Made by a program: the position numbers and the translations under genes. The notes under the pieces are model-generated. The model was not told where the DNA came from. It ran no database searches and saw nothing but the letters and a program-made list of their open reading frames with translations. Below are positions 19,501 to 23,649 of a stretch of 23,649 nt of DNA, in pieces. Within the stretch, counting starts at the first letter, position 1. Each line of letters opens with the position of its first letter. Location: the NCBI GenBank assembly GCA_016793585.1, contig JAEUJR010000130.1, positions 1-23,649 of the forward strand, written 5' to 3'. This stretch comes from Archangium sp. (GTDB lineage Bacteria > Myxococcota > Myxococcia > Myxococcales > Myxococcaceae).

Positions 19501-20877
19501 GCGTGGGTCTTTCTCGAGCGCCTTCATCACCACGTCATTCACAGCGGGCCAGTCACCGAGCGACGGGCGGAAGGCCGAGAGCGGGCGTGGGCGCTCCTGC
19601 AGGTGCATGAGAATGAGCCGCGCCAGCGACTCGGCCTGAAACGGCGGGCGGCCGGTGAGCAGCTCGAAGGCCACGCAGCCCAGCGAGTACAAATCGGTGC
19701 GCGCGTCGATGTCGCCACCCTGGGCCTGCTCGGGCGCAAGGTACGAGGGCGTGCCGATGACGGCGCCGGTCGCGGTCAGCTTCTCCTGACCGGCCGCCGC
19801 GAGGCGCGCGATGCCGAAGTCGAGAATCTTCGCGATGGGCCGGCCGTCGCGCCGTTTGCCCAGCATGATGTTCGGCGGCTTGAGGTCGCGGTGAATGATG
19901 CCCAGCGCGTGCGCCTCGCTCAGCCCTTCACACACCTGCGCGAGCAGCGTCGCGGCCTCTTTCACGTCGAGCGGCCCACGCGCGAGCACCTTGTCGAGCG
20001 TCTCGCCTTCGACGAACTCCATCGAGAGGAACGGCTGGCCGTCGCTCAACCGGCCGAAGTCGAACACCCGCACGATGTTCGGGCCCTCGAGCTGAGAGAC
20101 GAGCTCGGCCTCCCGCTGAAACCGCGCCCACGCGTCCTGGTTCGAGACGAGCTTGCGATGCAGCACCTTCAGCGCGACCGTGCGCTTCAGGTAGACGTGC
20201 GTGGCCCGGTACACCTCGCCCATGCCGCCTTCGCCGATGTGCGCCTCGACTTGAAAGCGGCCATCGATGACCTGCCCGGGCTTGAGGCGCGCTTCACTGC
20301 CACCGTCGTCGAACTCCGAGCTGCTCGGCGTGATGCGCGGCCTGACGACGCCCGTGTCGCCGAGGTGCACCTGCGGGCGCGCGGGCAGTTCGTTGGTGGC
20401 GTCGAGCGCGACGGGCGTGCGCGCGGGCAACACGCCGGTCGCGTCGTTCGGTGCCGGCGTGATGGCGAGGCGCGCGTGCTGCCGCGACGGAGCCAGGTGC
20501 GTGTCACCCAACGCGACCGGCGCCTCCTGCTCCTTCAGCGTCGCCACGTCTTCGGGTGACGCCGTGTCGGCGAGGGCGACCTCCGCCCGGGCGGCGGCTC
20601 CGAGCACGGCGTCGGCGAACGAGCGCAGCGCCGGCAGCGCGTCGGCCAGCACGGTGACTCGAACGCCCGGCGTTCCGGCCCCATCGCTCTCGAGCCCGAT
20701 GACTTCGGCGGCCAGCTTCAGTCGGCGTTGCCCGACCGCGAGCTCGACCTGAATCGCTTCGCCGATGTCGGGAGTGGCGGGCGTCGGCACGAAGCACTCG
20801 CCCAGGTGCAGCGACTCCTCCCAGACCGCCCGAAAGGCCGCGTCCGTCGAGAAGCGATGGATGAAGACGTGGCCCAC
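16492..20877 (-). CDS. Giant serine/threonine kinase fused to cyclase-like, AAA/STAND-like ATPase and TPR-like regions
   Basis: With GTG 20877 the protein has 1461 residues; GTG 20898 and ATG 21003 are alternatives and no start has a good Shine-Dalgarno. Residues 1-95 resemble a PilZ-type beta domain without the RxxxR c-di-GMP motif. The kinase (about 208-472) is complete: GEGGMG 215-220, K237, HRDLKPPN 329-336, DFG 353-355, APE 381-383. A Pro/Gln-rich linker (480-580) leads to a region (about 605-775) patterned like class III nucleotidyl cyclases but without their metal-binding aspartates in a recognisable motif. The ATPase (about 785-1000) has Walker A GPRRSGRT (815-822), with Arg for Lys, and Walker B LVFVFDALD. 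The C-terminal 400 residues are helical and TPR-like. No membrane helix is seen. It likely integrates signals in the cytoplasm; its targets are unknown. Confidence 0.88.
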   Translation of the reverse strand: MGHVFIHRFSTDAAFRAVWEESLHLGECFVPTPATPDIGEAIQVELAVGQRRLKLAAEVIGLESDGAGTPGVRVTVLADALPALRSFADAVLGAAARAEVALADTASPEDVATLKEQEAPVALGDTHLAPSRQHARLAITPAPNDATGVLPARTPVALDATNELPARPQVHLGDTGVVRPRITPSSSEFDDGGSEARLKPGQVIDGRFQVEAHIGEGGMGEVYRATHVYLKRTVALKVLHRKLVSNQDAWARFQREAELVSQLEGPNIVRVFDFGRLSDGQPFLSMEFVEGETLDKVLARGPLDVKEAATLLAQVCEGLSEAHALGIIHRDLKPPNIMLGKRRDGRPIAKILDFGIARLAAAGQEKLTATGAVIGTPSYLAPEQAQGGDIDARTDLYSLGCVAFELLTGRPPFQAESLARLILMHLQERPRPLSAFRPSLGDWPAVNDVVMKALEKDPRARFQTVNDFAEALTGAVQGRVKQEPPAEPAAPEPAWGVEKMPLITAPPPHTMALQPAPSPLPPPGVGARPGLSGLTPAFVPNQRGASGLQTAYVPPQQQTAFLQPEPGVRRLAQPTSLAASDYAKSATDGTDGRLGRLGEVLAQFNFPLSPDRVQRCEQLRASMPAALPIAWVLSIEPLRAHEPKAFGQLLTLCTDVALEWGGCLDDVTADVFVFVFFGLGAQARCALAAQELRERLEVRLDGAPAEAPSFRLAVSGSRLRSDPDGAIEGEAIDASKTLVKTTAAGQCVLARGFANSLNDLLELAPVDDAVVQVLGRKPVSSKAMVTVGFDAVAQALDARLTALAKGEVAPVVVTGPRRSGRTQVAQEFAVRAQQTGAAVLFSSGLKGGPASSLIELVCQLAQVPFGQRHAALAPALDKLGLSPSHREAVMLLCQVRAAPAPLGGRQAVHALRLLATVVAKERPLVFVFDALDQTDDASVEAFAELCATRQKRELVVGFTTQEQAPTFVKAQQLALPSLTPADVDVLLTGFLGNPPSTELREALLSRSGGLPGVLVDFTLLTAERGALRPRGEAMVLEGSVPQLDSAQLPLARLKAVGTRVCRLLETINALGDAADGASAAKALPQVAQAAWARAVTSRLVRSAGHGRVSVAPGFEGPLASAPMMGERPLATRLSSVLNELSRQTPSLLPRLAEQLGRAGDTSRAGQAWKGVAERALTERDLSTVSRAQQGMAEALASHSYASSRQAVTARLELFSRAAICALLQKDRARARHLLDAANELADSSQVTCVEHRLASARVLRFEGRLDEAQAALDEALATSQGTPAGAACLAELGEVQESGNDLVTAVDSYQQALAVADAFLPIAPWHGELDFRARLESRIGGVLMTQQQFARAKPFLQAAVERWKASNAPLHGCRVMANLGTLCVQTNAFKEATQWFGAAATTAEAAGDFLFQARQLVSLCRVLSKMADPRLPTLATNTAQLAASLGWDDGVKAARGFLTKK

Positions 20878-21163
20878 CCGTCGCCGAGTCTGCCACACCG
20901 CTCTCAAAACTCTCGGAAGCGCCTCGTCATGGGAGCCGCGTCGTGACGGGCGAGGCCCCTCGCGCAAATGAGGTTGGCGGTGCGGCGCGTGCTCCCTATT
21001 CACTCGTGGGTGAGGCCCCGCCCGTTCGCCAGCCCGTCACGTCAACTGGCCGCGTGTTCGCACCTGGGCCGTCGTGCGCCGATCTGGCCGGGGTGAGCGC
21101 CGTGGGCCACCCGGCCTGCGGTGAACGCTTCCTCCCCGACGACCCTCACCCGGAGCCAACGCC
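20878..21163. promoter_or_regulatory. Divergent intergenic region, giant kinase / Rnk operon
   Basis: This 286-base gap has no convincing gene; a small + frame at 20943-21209 has no family features and runs into the Rnk gene. On the + strand TTGGCG (20974-20979) and TATTCA (20997-21002) are 17 bases apart, a weak sigma-70-like pair that could drive the Rnk unit, with CGGAG (21151-21155) as its ribosome binding site. Promoter matches are only 4/6 and 3/6. Confidence 0.3.
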
Positions 21164-21541
21164 GTGCAACCACCCATTCTGCTCACCGAGCGCGACCACG
21201 CGCGCCTGAACCAGCTCGTCTCGCAGGCCGTCGTGCCCGAGCACCTCGTCGAGCGGCTCGAGGCCGAGCTGCTCCGCGCCACCATCGTGCCGTTCTCACG
21301 CGACGTCGTTCAGCTCGGCAGTCTCGTCACCTGGGAGACCGAGCAGACCCGCCAGGTGCGCACCGCCCGCCTCATCGCTCCTCCCGAACGCGCCATCGGC
21401 ATGAACGAGGTGTCGGTGCTGACGCCGGTGGGCTGCGCCCTCATCGGCTTGCGGGCAGGAGACGTCTTCACCTGGGTCGATGGCAGCAGGCAGTGGCGGC
21501 TGCGCGTCGTCGCGGTCGAGAACGAAGCGGTGCTGCCGTGA
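21164..21541 (+). CDS. Rnk-type nucleoside diphosphate kinase regulator / GreA-GreB C-terminal domain protein
   Basis: The 125-residue protein starts at GTG 21164, eight bases after CGGAG. The N-terminal 45 residues are helical (LTERDHARLNQLVSQAV, LVERLEAELLRATIV). The C-terminal half follows the GreA/GreB C-terminal fold as in Rnk: VPFSRDVVQLGSLVTW, then VSVLTPVGCALIGLRAGDVFTW, ending WRLRVVAV. Rnk proteins bind RNA polymerase, and the GreA/B C-terminal domain contacts the secondary channel rim. The short N-terminus lacks the long coiled coil with acidic tip needed for transcript cleavage, so it would be a Rnk-like modulator, not a Gre factor. Its stop shares GTGA (21538-21541) with the next start. 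Confidence 0.85.
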   Translation: MQPPILLTERDHARLNQLVSQAVVPEHLVERLEAELLRATIVPFSRDVVQLGSLVTWETEQTRQVRTARLIAPPERAIGMNEVSVLTPVGCALIGLRAGDVFTWVDGSRQWRLRVVAVENEAVLP

Positions 21542-21789
21542 CGTCACCCGAGCGTTGGGCGCGGCTCTCGAGCGTGGGCTTCGCGCTCGACGGCGGCGCG
21601 GTCGACGTGGCGGCCGCGCTCGACACGGTGCTCGAGGTGTTCGACGCGAGCGCCGACCCGGTCGACGACTTCGAAGGTGTGGCCGTGCGCCGCTTCGTCT
21701 TGAGCCTTCGGGCGGCGCTCGAGGCTCGCGCTCGTGGGCAGGGTCTGCCGCGCGGTGGGCCGCCGGGTGGAGTACACCGCTCCTCATGA
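21538..21789 (+). CDS. Small protein of unknown function (83 residues)
   Basis: I infer this gene from coupling at both ends: its GTG start overlaps the Rnk stop (GTGA 21538-21541) and its TGA stop overlaps the GH44 start (ATGA 21786-21789). The protein is acidic and helical in the middle (VDVAAALDTVLEVFDASADPVDDF, VRRFVLSLRAALEARARG) with a Gly/Pro-rich tail. No signal peptide, membrane helix or known motif is seen. A weak AAGCGG precedes the start, so translation probably depends on re-initiation. Confidence 0.55.
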   Translation: MTSPERWARLSSVGFALDGGAVDVAAALDTVLEVFDASADPVDDFEGVAVRRFVLSLRAALEARARGQGLPRGGPPGGVHRSS

Positions 21790-23649
21790 TGCGAGTGTTC
21801 ACCGCGCTGCTGTTGCTCTCGAGCTGTCACAGCACGCCCGCACAGGCAGGGCCTGCCCTTCCACAGCGCACCGCCCCCGCGCCAGCCATCGTCGAGCCCA
21901 TCTACGAAGGGGGCCTCAAGGGCGAGTGGGAAGACCACGGCTGGGCCGACCACGCGCCGAAGCTGGGCGCGCCCGAGCGGCTCATCATGTCGAACTACGC
22001 CGGGTGGATTCTCACGCGCTACCACTTGAAGGGAACGTTCGGTGGCGTGACGTTGCACGTACGCGCCCCGTTGGCGCCCCACGAGTTCCTCGAGCTGCGC
22101 GTCGACTCCGAGTCGGTCGACATCTTCCCCCGCGTGAAGGTGACCGCCGCCCACGTGCGCGCGCTCGACGGTGGCTGGTTCGAGGTGTTCGTGCCGATGC
22201 GTGAGCTCGACCCCACGCTCGTGCCCTTCACCCGCGTGGTGCTGCGGGCCCACAAGGCGCTGCCGGCGTCGGGCATCGTCGAGGTCGACCACCTCGGGTT
22301 GACCGCAGCCGACGCCGATCAGGTGCAGGCCGCGCAGGCCCTGCTCGAGACGCCGGGCTACCCCGCGGCGCTCGCCGTCGATTGCAAAGCTGACGGCCGC
22401 GTCATCAGCCCGCTCATCTATGGCATCGCGTACAGCGCCTACCGCGAGAAGGACACGTCGCATCAGTTCGACCTCGGCACCACCGCGCGGCGCTGGGGCG
22501 GCAACCCCACCAGCCGCTACAACTGGGAGCTCGGCAACGCGTGGAACAGCGCCGCCGACTACTTCTTCATGAACACGTCGTACGGCCATGGCCGGGAGCG
22601 CGTGTGGCAGACGTTCCTCGAGGTGAACCGAGACCGCGGCCTCAAGTCGGCGCTCACCGTGCCGATGCTCGGCTGGGTCGCGAAGGACACGACGTCGGCC
22701 GCGTACCCCGTGGCCGACTACGGCGCCCAGGAGCAGGTGTGCCCCGAGAACCCCAAATATGGCAACGGCGTTGGCAAGAATGGAAAACCCATTCGCGCTG
22801 GAGCGCCGAGCCGTACCAGCATTGCGCTCCAGCCGGCGTTCATCGCGGCCTGGGTCGCCGAGATTCAGAAGGCGTCGGCGGCCCGCGGCCGGCTCGTGCA
22901 CCAGTACATTCTCGATAACGAGCCCGCGCTGTGGAACGACACGCACCGCGACGTGCACCCGAACGCCGTCACCTACGACGAGCTGCTCGAGAAGACCATC
23001 GCCTACGGCACCGCGATTCGAAAGGCCGACCCCGACGCGCTCATCGCGGGCCCCGCCGAGTGGGGCTGGCCCGGGTACTTCTATTCTGCCGCTGACGCGC
23101 AGGCCGGGTTCAACGTGAAGCCCGACCGCCGCGCCCACGACGACCAGCCGCTCATCGAGTGGTACCTGCAGAAGCTCAAGGCCCACGAAGAGAAGACCGG
23201 CGTGCGGGTGCTCGACGTGCTCGACCTGCACTACTACCCGCAGGCGAAGGGCCTGGGCGTCGGCGCCGATGGCCAGACCGACCCCGACACCAACGCCTTG
23301 CGCATTCGTTCGGTGCGCTCCTTGTGGGACCCGCGTTATCTCGACGAGTCGTACGTGAAGGAGCCGGTGCGCCTCATTCCTCGCATGCAGGAGTGGGTCG
23401 ACAAATATTATCCAGGGCTCAAGCTATCGATTGGTGAGTATAATTTTGGCGCAGAGCGCCACATGTCGGGAGGCCTCGCCCTCGCCGAGGCCCTCGGCCG
23501 CTTCGGGCAGAACGGGCTCTACTCGGCCTTCTACTGGACGTACCCACCCGAGAACTCACCGGCCTACTGGGCGTTTCGCGCGTACCGCAACTACGACGGC
23601 AAGGGCGGCCGCTTTCTCGACGTGTCGTTGCCGACCGAGGCGCCCAGAG
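21786..23649 (+). CDS. Family GH44 glycoside hydrolase lipoprotein (3' partial)
   Basis: The gene starts at ATG 21786 (or the next codon, 21789) and is open to the window end, giving 621 complete codons. MMRVFTALLLLSSC is a lipoprotein signal with cysteine 14 lipidated. Residues about 38-190 form a beta-sandwich resembling a carbohydrate-binding module. The catalytic region starts near 200, with RWGGNPTSRYNW (236-247) typical of GH44. E379 in LDNEPALW is the expected acid/base and E551 in SIGEYNFG the nucleophile; their 172-residue spacing agrees with what I recall for the Clostridium GH44 enzyme. GH44 enzymes cut beta-1,4-glucans, xyloglucan or mannan inside the chain. The protein would act at the cell surface or periplasm. 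The C-terminal part lies beyond the window. Confidence 0.9.
   Translation, partial: MMRVFTALLLLSSCHSTPAQAGPALPQRTAPAPAIVEPIYEGGLKGEWEDHGWADHAPKLGAPERLIMSNYAGWILTRYHLKGTFGGVTLHVRAPLAPHEFLELRVDSESVDIFPRVKVTAAHVRALDGGWFEVFVPMRELDPTLVPFTRVVLRAHKALPASGIVEVDHLGLTAADADQVQAAQALLETPGYPAALAVDCKADGRVISPLIYGIAYSAYREKDTSHQFDLGTTARRWGGNPTSRYNWELGNAWNSAADYFFMNTSYGHGRERVWQTFLEVNRDRGLKSALTVPMLGWVAKDTTSAAYPVADYGAQEQVCPENPKYGNGVGKNGKPIRAGAPSRTSIALQPAFIAAWVAEIQKASAARGRLVHQYILDNEPALWNDTHRDVHPNAVTYDELLEKTIAYGTAIRKADPDALIAGPAEWGWPGYFYSAADAQAGFNVKPDRRAHDDQPLIEWYLQKLKAHEEKTGVRVLDVLDLHYYPQAKGLGVGADGQTDPDTNALRIRSVRSLWDPRYLDESYVKEPVRLIPRMQEWVDKYYPGLKLSIGEYNFGAERHMSGGLALAEALGRFGQNGLYSAFYWTYPPENSPAYWAFRAYRNYDGKGGRFLDVSLPTEAPR

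Noticed and set aside
20943..21209. 88-residue + strand frame before the Rnk gene
   Set aside because: No ribosome binding site or motif, Pro/Ala-rich, and it overlaps the better supported Rnk start.
21468..23231. 587-residue - strand frame opposite the GH44 gene
   Set aside because: No domain is visible, while the + strand shows a lipoprotein signal and both GH44 catalytic glutamates.

Overview
The window is high-GC DNA with strongly G/C-biased third codon positions, densely packed genes, hexapeptide-repeat lipoproteins and large serine/threonine kinases fused to TPR or AAA modules. Together these point to a predatory or social myxobacterium (Myxococcota). The phylum is an inference from gene style; no rRNA or other marker gene is present. 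I see no tRNA, rRNA, CRISPR array, transposon or phage gene.

Left part (1-9811, all + strand): the window opens inside a surface-type protein with an AGGSAT stalk, five cysteine-rich modules, an ASH/HYDIN-like domain and a von Willebrand A domain. Next comes a 998-residue kinase with an anti-sigma-type HxxxCxxC finger at its N-terminus, a membrane segment and a TPR C-terminus. After a 193-base leader with three dyads, four genes follow as one probable operon: an ECF sigma factor, a FecR-domain protein with TPR-like C-terminus, a predicted outer-membrane beta-barrel, and a lipoprotein with a 16-unit AGGSAS stalk, an Ig-like domain and WN-type repeats.

Middle part (9813-16505): a small lipoprotein (- strand) is divergent from a calpain-family cysteine protease with a complete C/H/N triad. 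A small six-cysteine secreted protein follows the protease. A two-gene - strand unit encodes an asparagine-synthase-related PP-loop protein and then a TonB-type protein, whose ribosome binding site lies in a hairpin. The PP-loop gene is divergent from an amidase-signature enzyme.

Right part (16492-23649): a 1461-residue - strand kinase carries a cyclase-like domain, an AAA/STAND-like ATPase with altered Walker motifs, and TPR-like helices. Divergent from it is a tightly coupled + strand unit of an Rnk-type GreA/B C-terminal regulator, an 83-residue unknown, and a lipoprotein glycoside hydrolase of family GH44 that runs off the window end.

The main themes are envelope stress or surface sensing (two kinases, ECF/FecR), surface-displayed repeat proteins, and degradative enzymes (calpain, amidase, GH44). 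Nothing here proves a wholly new system. The strongest candidates for one are the kinase/ECF/FecR/barrel/stalk-lipoprotein cluster and the calpain locus.
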